NCBI GenBank assembly: GCA_020854035.1
Contig: JADZGE010000018.1
Location: forward strand, 1-64,000
Direction of reading: 5' to 3'
Length of the DNA: 64,000 nt
From: Burkholderiales bacterium
GTDB lineage: Bacteria > Pseudomonadota > Gammaproteobacteria > Burkholderiales > SG8-41
In this document: positions 45,426 through 53,711 of the stretch, piece after piece
Position numbering within the stretch: position 1 is the first letter of the stretch
Layout of the letters: the number at the start of each line of letters is the position of its first letter
Translations under genes and position numbers: made by a program
Notes under the pieces: model-generated
Database searches by the model: none
The model's input: only the letters and a program-made list of their open reading frames with translations
Told to the model about the DNA's origin: nothing

Positions 45426-46397
45426 ATGAAGTGGCAATTGCCTTGGGGCGTTCGGCATTTCGTCGTGGCCGCATGCGCCGCGGCCGCCGGCACGGCGGCC
45501 GGTTACCCGGCGCGGCCGGTGCGGCTGATCGTGGCGGCGGCCCCCGGCGGCGGCGGGGACATCACGGCGCGTCTCATCACGCCCAAGCTCGGCGAATTTC
45601 TCGGCCAGCAAGTGATCGTGGACAACCGGCCGGGCGCCTCCACCATGATCGGCACCGAAGCCGTGGCGCGGGCCACCCCCGACGGCTACACGCTGCTGAT
45701 GGGCGCGGGCAACCTGGCGACGAATCCGGCGATCCAGAAGAAAATGCCGTATGACGCGCCTAGGGATTTCGCTCCGATCGTCCAGCTGATCGCCGCTCCC
45801 AACTTCATCGTCGTGCACCCTTCCGTGCCGGTGCGCTCGGTGAAGGAGTTCATCGAGTTCGCCCGGGTCCGTCCCGGCCAGCTCGACTACGCCTCCTCGG
45901 GGCACGGCAGCAACGGGCACCTCGCGATGGAGCTGCTGATCCTGTCGGCGAAGCTGAAGTTGGTGCACGTGCCCTACAAGGGCGTGGGCCCGGGGCTTGC
46001 CGATCTCGTCGCGGGGCACGTGCAGGTCATGCAGACGAGCGTACTGTCGTCCCTGTCGTACGTCAGGGCCGGGCGGCTCAACGCGCTGGGGGTGACGAGC
46101 GCCGGGCGCTCACCGGCCGCGCCCGCGGTTCCCACCATCGCGGAAGCGGGCGTGCCCGGCTACGATGCGACGCAGTGGTTCGGGCTGCTCGCACCGGCGG
46201 CCACGCCGCGCGGTATCGTCACGCGGCTGCACGTGGAGACGGCGCGCGTGCTGCGGGACGCGCCGGTGCGGGAGCGTTTCGAGGAGAGCGGGGCGATCGT
46301 GGTCGGCAGCAACCCCGATGAGTTCGCCGCGTTCATCCGCGCGGAGATCGCGAAATGGGCCAGGGTCGTGGCGCAGGCCGGGATCATCCCGCAGTAG
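45426..46397 (+). CDS. Bug/TctC-family periplasmic substrate-binding protein
   Basis: A 323-residue protein with a signal peptide (about 1-24) and GGGAGG-like ribosome site. YPARPVRLIVAAAPGGGGDITAR, DNRPGASTMIGTEAV and HVPYKGVGPGLADLVAG are present. It is clearly different from the Bug protein upstream, so it is not a recent tandem copy. 73 bp separate the two. Confidence 0.92.
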   Translation: MKWQLPWGVRHFVVAACAAAAGTAAGYPARPVRLIVAAAPGGGGDITARLITPKLGEFLGQQVIVDNRPGASTMIGTEAVARATPDGYTLLMGAGNLATNPAIQKKMPYDAPRDFAPIVQLIAAPNFIVVHPSVPVRSVKEFIEFARVRPGQLDYASSGHGSNGHLAMELLILSAKLKLVHVPYKGVGPGLADLVAGHVQVMQTSVLSSLSYVRAGRLNALGVTSAGRSPAAPAVPTIAEAGVPGYDATQWFGLLAPAATPRGIVTRLHVETARVLRDAPVRERFEESGAIVVGSNPDEFAAFIRAEIAKWARVVAQAGIIPQ

Positions 46398-46446
46398 CCG
46401 CTCCGGCCGTCGCGCGCATGCAACACATGACCGGAGGCAATGCAAC

Positions 46447-47171
46447 GTGATCGCCTACACACCGTCGCGTCCGGCCACGCACATCCCGGTGATCGACATC
46501 GCGGGAAGCTTTTCCGCCGACCATCCGCTCGTGACCGCGTGCATCCGGGGTACGGCCACAACCAGTGGCCGCGTTCACTGCCCGGGTTTCGCGAGCAGAT
46601 GCTCGACTACCAAGCGGCGATGCGGGCGCTCGGCGACCGGGTGCTGTCGCTCATCGCGCCTTCGCTGGATCTGCCCGAGGACGAGTTCGCGCCGTACTAC
46701 AACGCGCCGACGACCACGCTGCGCCTGTTGCGCTGTCCACCGCACCTCGGGAACGCGCCCGAGAACCAGATCGGAGCCGGCGCGCACACCGACTGGGGTG
46801 GCGTGACGCTGCTCGCGCAGGACGATCTCGGCGGCCTGGAGGTGCGCAACGTCGCCGGCGAGTGGATACAGGCGACGCCGGTGCCCGGCACCTTCGTCGT
46901 GAATCTCGGCGACCTCATGCAGCGCTGGACGACCGACCTCTACCGCTCGAACATGCACCGCGTGAAGAACAACGGCGCGGCGCGCCGCAACCGCCATTCC
47001 GTGCCGTTCTTCTACAGCCCGCGCCCCTCGGCCGTGATCGAGTGCCTGCCGACCTGTGCGGGCCCCGACCGTCCGCCGTGGCACGCGCCGTGCACCGCCG
47101 GGGAGCACCGCGCTGAGATGTTCCGGCGCAGCTACGGCCACGGGCCGGCGTCCCGCGGCGCGTCGTCTTGA
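46447..47171 (+). pseudogene. 2-oxoglutarate/Fe(II) dioxygenase (IPNS-like), internally deleted and frameshifted
   Basis: The start (GTG at 46447) reads IAYTPSRPATHIPVIDIAGSFSAD, the usual opening of IPNS-like dioxygenases. It then jumps straight to DHPLVTACI, missing roughly 75-90 residues. Near 46545 the frame shifts by one: the family block PGYGHNQWP continues in another frame. From there the catalytic core is intact: HTDWGG (HxD), NMHRVKNN (distal His) and RHSVPFFYS (Arg-x-Ser for 2-oxoglutarate). A full-length enzyme would be about 320-340 residues. The lesions look real rather than a start-site problem, but a sequencing error at the shift cannot be excluded. Confidence 0.75.
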
Positions 47172-47206
47172 CAGTGACACATACCCGCGATCACACTCTG
47201 TGATCA
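47168..47206 (+). promoter_or_regulatory. Promoter with GATCAC palindromic operator, site 4
   Basis: TTGACA at 47168-47173 overlaps the stop of the dioxygenase pseudogene; 18 bp spacer; -10-like CACACT at 47192-47197. The palindrome CGATCACACTCTGTGATCA (47188-47206) covers it. It drives the Bug gene and probably the cytosine-deaminase-like and ThDP genes. Confidence 0.82.
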
Positions 47207-47220
47207 CAATGGAGAATCCC

Positions 47221-48213
47221 ATGAACCCGCGTTACCCGGCACGGATCCTCGCCGCCGCTGCGCTCGCCGCGCTGGCGCTCCCCGCCGCCCTGCACGCGCA
47301 GGGCACTGCGTTCCCGTCGAAGCCGATACGCATCGTCAATCCGTTTCCGCCCGGTGGCGCGACCGACATACAGGCGCGCATCCTCGTGGAGAAACTCTCG
47401 CCGCGGCTCGGGCAGCCGCTCGTGGTCGAGAATCGCCCGGGCGCGAACGGCGTCGTGGGAATGGAGACCGCCGTGCGGGCGCCGGCCGACGGCCACACCC
47501 TCGTGCTTACCACCTCGGGCAACTGGGCCGTGCATCCGCACCTCTACAAGCTGCCTTACGATACGGCGAAGGACTTCGCGCCGGTGATACTCGTCGGATC
47601 GACGCCCGGCGTGCTGGTGGTGCACCCCCTGCTGCCCGCGAAGACCGTCAAGGAATTCGTCGCGCTCGCGAAACGCAAGCCCGGCGACATCACCTACGGT
47701 TCCTCCGGCGTGGGTGGCTTCGCGCATATTGCCGCGGAGCTTTTCGCCTACATGACCGCCACCAGGATGACCCACGTTCCGTACAAGGGTTCGGTCCAGT
47801 CCCTGATCGACCTCGCCGCTGGCCACATCCAGGCGTCGTTCAACGTGATGGCGCCCAGCATGCCCTACATCCAGGCCGGGCGGGTGCGCGCGCTGGCGGT
47901 GACGAGCGCGAAACGCGTGCCGCAACTGCCCGACCTGCCGACCATCGCGGAGGCGGGCGTCACGGGCTACGAGAATTCCACGTGGTCCGCGGTCGGCGCG
48001 CCGGCCGGCACGCCGGCCGCCGTCATCGAGCGCCTGAACCGCGAGTTCGCGGAGGCGCTGCAGATGAGCGACGTGCAGCAGCGCTTTGCGAGCGGCGGCT
48101 CCGTCGTGCTGGGAGGCACGCCCGAGGACTTTCGCCGCTACCTGCAATCGGAGCTTGCCAAGTACGGGAAGCTGATCAGGGCCGCGGGCATCCAGGCGGA
48201 TGGCGCCAGGTGA
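47221..48213 (+). CDS. Bug/TctC-family periplasmic substrate-binding protein, operator-controlled
   Basis: A 330-residue protein with signal peptide (about 1-26, ending ALHAQ). FPSKPIRIVNPFPPGGATDIQAR, ENRPGANGVVGMETAV and HVPYKGSVQSLIDLAAG mark the family. The ATG at 47221 is set by GGAGAA seven bases upstream; an ATG at 47209 touches the operator. It is the first gene after operator site 4, so a receptor of the regulated pathway. Confidence 0.93.
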   Translation: MNPRYPARILAAAALAALALPAALHAQGTAFPSKPIRIVNPFPPGGATDIQARILVEKLSPRLGQPLVVENRPGANGVVGMETAVRAPADGHTLVLTTSGNWAVHPHLYKLPYDTAKDFAPVILVGSTPGVLVVHPLLPAKTVKEFVALAKRKPGDITYGSSGVGGFAHIAAELFAYMTATRMTHVPYKGSVQSLIDLAAGHIQASFNVMAPSMPYIQAGRVRALAVTSAKRVPQLPDLPTIAEAGVTGYENSTWSAVGAPAGTPAAVIERLNREFAEALQMSDVQQRFASGGSVVLGGTPEDFRRYLQSELAKYGKLIRAAGIQADGAR

Positions 48214-48335
48214 GCGTCGTGAGGCCGCCGGACAGCGCCTGCCCTTCGCTTCGGGCGCTCGCGCGGGCGGGGCGGGGAGAGACGAGCCGCGGGCGCCCCG
48301 TCAGGCCGCTACCCGTGGCTCGATAGGACCGCGGC

Positions 48336-49577
48336 ATGCACGAGCTCGTGATCCGCAACGCCTGTCCCTGGGGCGGCGGGCTGGCGGGGAGCGTGGATGT
48401 CGCGGTGGACGGCGGACACATCACCGCGGTCGCGCCGGCGCTCCCGGGGTGCGGCCGGCAGGAGTGGGAGGCCGGCGGGCGGTTGTTGCTGCCTGCCCTC
48501 GTCGATCCGCACCACCATCTCGACAAGGCGTGCCTCGCGCGCGAGCTTGGCGGGGCGAGTGATCTCGCCGACGCGCGGGCGCGTTTCGCGAGCCTGCGCC
48601 CGGGCCTCACCCGCGAGAGTCACATCGAGCGCGGCAGCCGCGTGGTGGAATGGGCCATTCGCCACGGCGTGAGTGCCCTGCGCACGCACGCCGACGTCGA
48701 CCGGGTGGTGGGCCTGCGGCACGTCGAGGCGGCGCTGGAGCTCAAGTCGAACTACGCCGGAAGGATCGCGATCCAGGTCGTCGCGTTCCAGCCCGCGGGT
48801 GTTCCGGTGGACGACGAGGAGTCCTGGCGCCGGTTGGCCGAGGCGCTGCGCATCGGCTGCGATGCCGCGGGCGGCACGACCGGTAACAGGGGCGGCGAGG
48901 CGCCCCGCGTCATGGAGCGCGTGGTGCGGCTCGCGGCCGGTGCGCAATGCATGGTGGATCTTCACCTCGACGAAACGCTCGATCCCGCGACGCAGAACCT
49001 CGCCGAACTCGCGCGCCTTGCGCGCCGCTACGGCCTGGAGGGGAGGGTCGCGGCATCCCATTGCTGCTCCCTGTCGGTCGCCACGGCGGCGCAGCGCGCG
49101 GAGGCGATCGGGCTTGCCGCCGAGGCGCGCATCCACGTGATCGCGCTGCCGCTCACGAACCTCTACCTCCAGGGGAGGGACTCCGGTCTGCGTGGGATCG
49201 CGCCCGTGGCGGAATTGCTCGCGGGCGGGGTGAACGTCGCGTGCGGCTCGGACAACGTGCAGGACCCGTTCCTGCCGGCGGGCAACGCCGATCCGCTGCT
49301 CGCGGCGCAGTTGCTCGGCATCGCCGCGCAGCTCCCCGGGCCGGAGAGTCTGCTCGAAGCGGTGACGTGGCGCGCGGGACGGGTTCTGGGGCTCGCCGCG
49401 GGTCGCGATTGGTGCCACCCCGCGGCGCCGGCTTCGTTCAGCGTCGCGGACTGCGGTCCGCGGGAGGACCCGGTGGCGTGCCTTGCGCCCCGGCCGCTGT
49501 GCGTCTACGAGGGGCGCGTGGTAAGGACGCCGGAAGAATGCGCCCCGGGACTTCTCCCCGTCAGAGAACGGGCGTAA
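48336..49577 (+). CDS. Cytosine deaminase-like amidohydrolase
   Basis: A 413-residue amidohydrolase of the CodA/AtzC group. DPHHHLDKA near residue 58 (HxH then DK), DLHLDETLD near 208, ASHCCSLS near 234 and CGSDNVQDPF near 302 are the metal and substrate residues of that group. It deaminates an amino group on a heterocycle or removes an alkylamine; the substrate is unknown. It follows the Bug gene by 122 bp and precedes the split ThDP enzyme by 13 bp. Confidence 0.85.
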   Translation: MHELVIRNACPWGGGLAGSVDVAVDGGHITAVAPALPGCGRQEWEAGGRLLLPALVDPHHHLDKACLARELGGASDLADARARFASLRPGLTRESHIERGSRVVEWAIRHGVSALRTHADVDRVVGLRHVEAALELKSNYAGRIAIQVVAFQPAGVPVDDEESWRRLAEALRIGCDAAGGTTGNRGGEAPRVMERVVRLAAGAQCMVDLHLDETLDPATQNLAELARLARRYGLEGRVAASHCCSLSVATAAQRAEAIGLAAEARIHVIALPLTNLYLQGRDSGLRGIAPVAELLAGGVNVACGSDNVQDPFLPAGNADPLLAAQLLGIAAQLPGPESLLEAVTWRAGRVLGLAAGRDWCHPAAPASFSVADCGPREDPVACLAPRPLCVYEGRVVRTPEECAPGLLPVRERA

Positions 49578-49590
49578 CGGGACGCGGTCG

Positions 49591-50097
49591 ATGGATGTGA
49601 CGGCGCGCATACACGAGGAACTCAAGGTGAACTGCGGGGTGCGGCTCGCGGCGACGCTGCCCGACGACTGGGTGGCGCCGCTCATCGGTCGTGTCGATGC
49701 GGATCCCGAAATGCGTCACGTGCCGGTCGCCCGGGAAGCCGAGGCGATCGCGGTGTGCAGCGGCGCCTTCTTCGGCGGCGTGCGCTCGGTGGCGGTGATC
49801 GGCGCGACGGGTCTCCTTACCTGCACCGGCGAGATGGCGACCCTGAACCTGCGCCACCAGATCCCGGTATTCTGCCTGGTCAGCATGCGCGGCTCCATCG
49901 ACGATCACCGCATCTACCAGGAAGTGCAGGGGCGGCGCACCGTGCCGCTGCTGCAGGTCTACGATTTTCCGTACCACGTGTTCGACCGGCCGGAGGAACT
50001 CTCGCGGCTGCCGGATGCCTACGAGGCCTGCCGCCTGCAGAAGCGTCCGTTCGTCGCGTTCCTCACCCGACGATTGATGAAAGGAGGCGCGGCATGA
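49591..50097 (+). CDS. ThDP-dependent decarboxylase, alpha (pyrimidine-domain) subunit
   Basis: A 168-residue protein like the alpha half of sulfopyruvate or phosphonopyruvate decarboxylase (ComD-like). VPVAREAEAIAVCSGAFFGG near residue 44 contains the conserved Glu that activates ThDP, and GATGLLTCTGEMATLN follows. The beta half is coupled by an ATGA overlap. Confidence 0.85.
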   Translation: MDVTARIHEELKVNCGVRLAATLPDDWVAPLIGRVDADPEMRHVPVAREAEAIAVCSGAFFGGVRSVAVIGATGLLTCTGEMATLNLRHQIPVFCLVSMRGSIDDHRIYQEVQGRRTVPLLQVYDFPYHVFDRPEELSRLPDAYEACRLQKRPFVAFLTRRLMKGGAA

Positions 50098-50696
50098 GGG
50101 CGGCCGATGCAGTGAGGGCGCTCGCGGCGCGCCGCGGCGAGGCCATCGTGGTGTGCGCGCTCGGCATGGCCGCCAACGAGTGGTGGGCAGCCACCGAGAG
50201 CGAGGACAGCTTCTACATGCACGGCGCCATGGGTTTCGCGGCGAGCTTCGCGCTCGGTCTCGCGCTGGCGCTGCCGAAGGCGCCGGTCTGGGTGCTCAAC
50301 GCAGACGGCTCGCTTTGCATGAATCTCGGTTGCCTGCTGACCGAGGCGGGCCAGGCGGCCGCGAATCTCAAGCATTTCGTTCTCGACAACCGTGTCTACC
50401 AGACCGTGGGCGCGGTGCCCATGGTGAACCGCGGGGCGGCCGATTACGCCGGTATCGCCAGGGCCGCGGGCATACCGAGGGCGCGCGCGATCACCGATGC
50501 CGCGGCGCTCGAGGCGGCGCTCCCCGGCATCGTGGCCGAGCCCGGGCCGTCGTTCACGGTGTTGCGGGTCGAACCGGAAACCGGCTTTCTGCGCACGCCA
50601 CCCATGACCTACGAGGGCCCGGAAATGAAGTACCGGTTCGGGCGTGCGCTGGAACGCAAGCTCGGCATCACCGTGTTCGGGCCGCAGGGTTATTGA
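50094..50696 (+). CDS. ThDP-dependent decarboxylase, beta (ThDP-binding) subunit
   Basis: A 200-residue subunit like ComE. VLNADGSLCMNLGCLLTEAGQ near residue 68 is the GDG-x-N type metal/ThDP motif, and VLDNRVYQTVGAVP near 98 follows. Together with the alpha subunit it would decarboxylate a 3-substituted pyruvate or similar 2-oxo acid. No phosphonate or sulfonate gene lies beside it, so the substrate is open. Confidence 0.87.
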   Translation: MRAADAVRALAARRGEAIVVCALGMAANEWWAATESEDSFYMHGAMGFAASFALGLALALPKAPVWVLNADGSLCMNLGCLLTEAGQAAANLKHFVLDNRVYQTVGAVPMVNRGAADYAGIARAAGIPRARAITDAAALEAALPGIVAEPGPSFTVLRVEPETGFLRTPPMTYEGPEMKYRFGRALERKLGITVFGPQGY

Positions 50697-50757
50697 GACG
50701 GTCGCGCGCGCGGCGCGGGGGGAGCGCGCCGCGACGCCGGACCCGCCCTCACCGCCG

Positions 50758-51642
50758 ATGTCCCGCGCGAGCGCATCCGACTGGCTCATGCTCGCCGCGC
50801 TCGCCGCGATGTGGGGCTCGGCCTTCATGTTCATCAAGATCGCGGTCGCTCACGTGCCGCCGCTCACGCTGGTTGCCGGCAGGCTCGCGGTCAGCGCGCT
50901 CGCGCTGCTCGTGCTCGCGCGCGCGGCGGGGCTGCGGCTGCCCCGTTCGCCTCGCACCTGGACGAATTACGCGCTGCTCGCGCTGCTCGGAAACGCGATT
51001 CCCTTCTTCCTGATCGCGCACGGCCAGCGCCTGGTCGACAGCGCGGTCGCGGGTATCCTCATCGCGGTAATGCCGCTCGCCACGGTGCTCCTTGCGCACG
51101 TCTTCGGCGCCGGCGACCCCCTGTCGCGCGCCCGCATAGCCGGGTTCGCGATGGGGTTTCTCGGCATCGTGGCGCTGATGGAGCCCGCGACGGCGTCGGG
51201 GCTGGGCGGCTCGACCGGGGAGGTCCTGTCGCAACTCGCCATCCTCGGAGCCGCGCTCTGCTATGCGGGAAACAGCGTGCTCGCCCGGCTGACCGTCAAG
51301 GGAGAGTTCCTGGCGGCGGCCGCGGGCACGCTGACGATTGCGACGATCGTCGTGGCGCCACTCGCCCTTGCGCTCGACCGGCCCTGGCAACTCGCTCCCG
51401 ACGCCGCGTCGATCGCGTCGATCGCCTGGCTCGGGATCGGCCCGACCGCGCTCGCGACGATCCTGTACTTCCGGCTGATCAGCTCGGCCGGCCCGGCGTT
51501 CATGTCGCTCGTGAATTATCTCGCGCCCTGCGTGGCGCTCGGGGCGGGCGTCGCGCTGCTCGACGAGACGCCCGGCGCGCACGCGTATGCCGCGCTGGCG
51601 CTCATACTGGGGGGCATCGGGGTGAGTCAGGTGCGTCGGTAA
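50758..51642 (+). CDS. EamA/DMT-family transporter
   Basis: A 294-residue inner-membrane protein with ten hydrophobic segments in two EamA repeats (ALAAMWGSAFMFIKIAV at the start; GAALCYAGNSVLARL at the second repeat). DMT exporters move amino acids or small metabolites outward. It begins 61 bp after the ThDP subunit, so it may be the last gene of the regulated set. ATG at 50758 removes an unlikely 38-residue lead. Confidence 0.88.
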   Translation: MSRASASDWLMLAALAAMWGSAFMFIKIAVAHVPPLTLVAGRLAVSALALLVLARAAGLRLPRSPRTWTNYALLALLGNAIPFFLIAHGQRLVDSAVAGILIAVMPLATVLLAHVFGAGDPLSRARIAGFAMGFLGIVALMEPATASGLGGSTGEVLSQLAILGAALCYAGNSVLARLTVKGEFLAAAAGTLTIATIVVAPLALALDRPWQLAPDAASIASIAWLGIGPTALATILYFRLISSAGPAFMSLVNYLAPCVALGAGVALLDETPGAHAYAALALILGGIGVSQVRR

Positions 51643-51851
51643 TCGGACGCCGCCCCACCGTGGATCGTCGGTGCGCGGCCCGCGCGCGCGCCGCCTGTCG
51701 GACCGGCCGGGCGGCGCTCGTGCTAACTACATGTTAATCCGGGAAATCCCGCTTCGTGCGGAAAATCACGGGAACCCTCGCCGCGGCACAATGTCATCGC
51801 GGTACGCGGCTGGCGCGTTACTTGCTACGTCGGGGGCAGGTGGTCATCGAC

Positions 51852-52088
51852 ATGAACGTCATCTACAACAGCGACAACTACTACGTCGTGGAATACTCGC
51901 CCCAGCACGGTTTCGAGCTGGTGGACAAGCAGACGCGGCGCGGCGCCTACTTCCAGGGCGACGCGGCGGACCGCTTCGCCCGGTCGCTGAGGGATGTCGT
52001 CGGCGAGGATGGCGTGTCGATGGAGCGCGTCGACGAGTTCCTCGGCGAGTTCGACGATCTGATGAACCTGCCGGTGGTGTTCCACTAG
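51852..52088 (+). CDS. DUF3567-family small protein
   Basis: A 78-residue protein starting MNVIYNSDNYYVVEYSP, with ELVDKQTRRGAYFQGDAADRF and EFLGEFDDLMNLPVVFH at the end. The family is known to me only from betaproteobacteria and has no assigned function. The ATG at 51852 gives the family length. The last six bases ACTAGT are a palindrome carrying the stop of this gene and of the convergent pseudogene. The 209 bases before it (51643-51851) hold no other gene. Confidence 0.82.
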   Translation: MNVIYNSDNYYVVEYSPQHGFELVDKQTRRGAYFQGDAADRFARSLRDVVGEDGVSMERVDEFLGEFDDLMNLPVVFH

Positions 52089-52743
52089 TCGAGGCGCACG
52101 TTCGCGCCCCTGGCGACACGTCCCCACTTGTCGAGCTCGCGCCTGACGAACTGCTGAAATTGCTTCGGCGTGATGCCGGGCGCGATTGCTCCCTGGCCGA
52201 GGAAGCGCTCGCGTGTCGCGGGCGCCTTCAGCATCGCCGAAAGTTCCTGGTAGAGCTTCGCCACGATTTCCGGGGGCGTGCCCGCGGGCATGACGGCGCC
52301 CTGCCACGAGCTGCCGTCGAACCCCTTTACCCCGGCCTCGTCGACGCTCGGCAGCGCGGGCAGCGGTGGGAACCGCTCCATGGTGGAGACGGCGAGCGCC
52401 CGCAGCTTGCCGGCCCTGACATGCGGCATCACCGTGATCGCCGTGTTGAACGCCGTCTCGATCCGTCCGGAAATCTGGTCCACCATGGCAGGCGCCTGCC
52501 TCTTGTACGGAACGTGCACGAGGGCGACGCCCGCCATCGACTTCAGCATTTCCATCAGCCCTGGAGGGGATCGTAGCCGAGCTTGCGGTAGATTCCCGGC
52601 GAGATCGTCTGCGCGACCGTGAGTCGGTGGGACCGCCGGGCGGGAACGGAATGATCACGCGCAGCGGCTTCACCGGGTACTGCTGGGCGGGCGCGGCGGG
52701 GGTGATGAGCGCGACGAGCACGATCGCCGCGCAGCGCGATCAT
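52085..52743 (-). pseudogene. Bug/TctC substrate-binding protein, frameshifted and internally deleted
   Basis: The ATG at 52743 overlaps the IclR stop (ATGA), but the signal-peptide frame shifts within a few codons; the mature opening QQYPVKPLRVIIPFPPGGPTD is in a second frame. A later piece ending GIYRKLGYDPLQ is in a third, and stops. About 65 residues of the normal middle are then missing, and the C-terminal part from LKSMAGVALVHVPYK to the end (52085) is intact. An intact relative would be about 325 residues. It must have been the partner gene of the IclR regulator. Confidence 0.82.
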
Positions 52744-53516
52744 CGCGCGTTCTCGCCCCGGCGGCCGATCGCGCGCGAGATGCTCCCGGCGGCGCGCTTG
52801 ACGCTCGCCGACCAGGCGCGATTCATGCGGTCCGAAGGCGCGGATACGGAAAGGCAGGCAACGAGCCGGCCCTCGTCGTTGTGGATGCCCGCGCCGATGC
52901 AGGTGACACCCTTCTCGGCTTCCTCGTTGTCCACGGCGTAACCCTGGCGCCGGACCTCCTCGAGCTCCACCGCCAGGCGGTCGAGGTCGGTGAGGGTGTT
53001 CTCGGTGTAGCGGGGAAGACCGGTGCGACGGGCATATTCCGCGAGACGTTCGGGGGGCTCGCCCGCGAGGAACACCTTGCCGACCGCGGTGATGTGAAGC
53101 GGCGCACGGGCGCCGATGATCTGCACGACCCGCATCATCGCCCCGGAACTCGCGGTGCGCTCGATATAGACGACCTCGTCGTCGTGGCGCACGGAGAGAT
53201 TGACGGTTTCCCCCAGCTCCTCGTGCAGCGCCTGCATGAAGGGCAGCGCTTCCTGCCGCACGCTGATGCGCGACTTCACCAGATTGCCGAGTTCCAGCAG
53301 GCGTATGCCGAGGCGGTAGGTGCCCGGCTCGATACGATCGACGAGCCTGTGCTCCACCATGACGGCCAGGATCCGGTGGGCCGTGGAGGGGTGGAGCGCC
53401 GTCTCGGCCGAGAGGCTCTTGAGGTTGACAGGGCTCGCGTGCCGGGCCAGGGCTTCCAGCAGCCACATCATCCGCTCGATTACCTGGATGGATGTCTTTG
53501 CTTCCTTCTCGCTCAT
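52740..53516 (-). CDS. IclR-family transcriptional regulator
   Basis: A 258-residue regulator. A winged-helix N-domain (VNLKSLSAETALHPSTAHRILAVMVEH, about residues 32-58) is followed by an IclR effector domain with LSVRHDDEVVYIERTAS near 115 and GVTCIGAGIHNDEGR near 215. It has lost its coupled downstream gene to mutation. A possible operator lies 27 bp upstream of its start. Confidence 0.92.
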   Translation of the reverse strand: MSEKEAKTSIQVIERMMWLLEALARHASPVNLKSLSAETALHPSTAHRILAVMVEHRLVDRIEPGTYRLGIRLLELGNLVKSRISVRQEALPFMQALHEELGETVNLSVRHDDEVVYIERTASSGAMMRVVQIIGARAPLHITAVGKVFLAGEPPERLAEYARRTGLPRYTENTLTDLDRLAVELEEVRRQGYAVDNEEAEKGVTCIGAGIHNDEGRLVACLSVSAPSDRMNRAWSASVKRAAGSISRAIGRRGENAR

Positions 53517-53542
53517 TTGCCCGCCGTTCGTTACCTGGCTGC

Positions 53543-53561
53543 AATTTTACGATATGAAATT
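53543..53561 (-). promoter_or_regulatory. Possible IclR operator
   Basis: AATTTTACGATATGAAATT is an imperfect AT-rich palindrome in a GC-rich setting, upstream of the IclR gene. TTTCAT/ATGAAA-type half-sites are common for this family. Confidence 0.4.
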
Positions 53562-53645
53562 CCATGCGACAAACGGAGGAACCAGGCAGAGGGTTGTCCA
53601 CCATCTGACACCACGTGCAGATCTCGGCAGTAATGTATTGTTTTT

Positions 53646-53653
53646 GCTATAAT
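53646..53653 (+). promoter_or_regulatory. Extended -10 promoter of greB
   Basis: GCTATAAT gives TATAAT at 53648-53653, with a T-run and TG just upstream. The -35 is weak. The transcript would start near 53660, 50 bases before the greB ATG. Confidence 0.6.
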
Positions 53654-53711
53654 ATAAAGCTCACCACGCGGTTTACCCTTAGTCCTCACCCGTTCTCGCC
53701 AGGCAGCAGCC

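Noticed and set aside
46447-47171. Programmed frameshift in the dioxygenase gene
   Set aside because: No slippery run or stimulatory hairpin is evident, and a large deletion accompanies the shift, so decay is the simpler reading.
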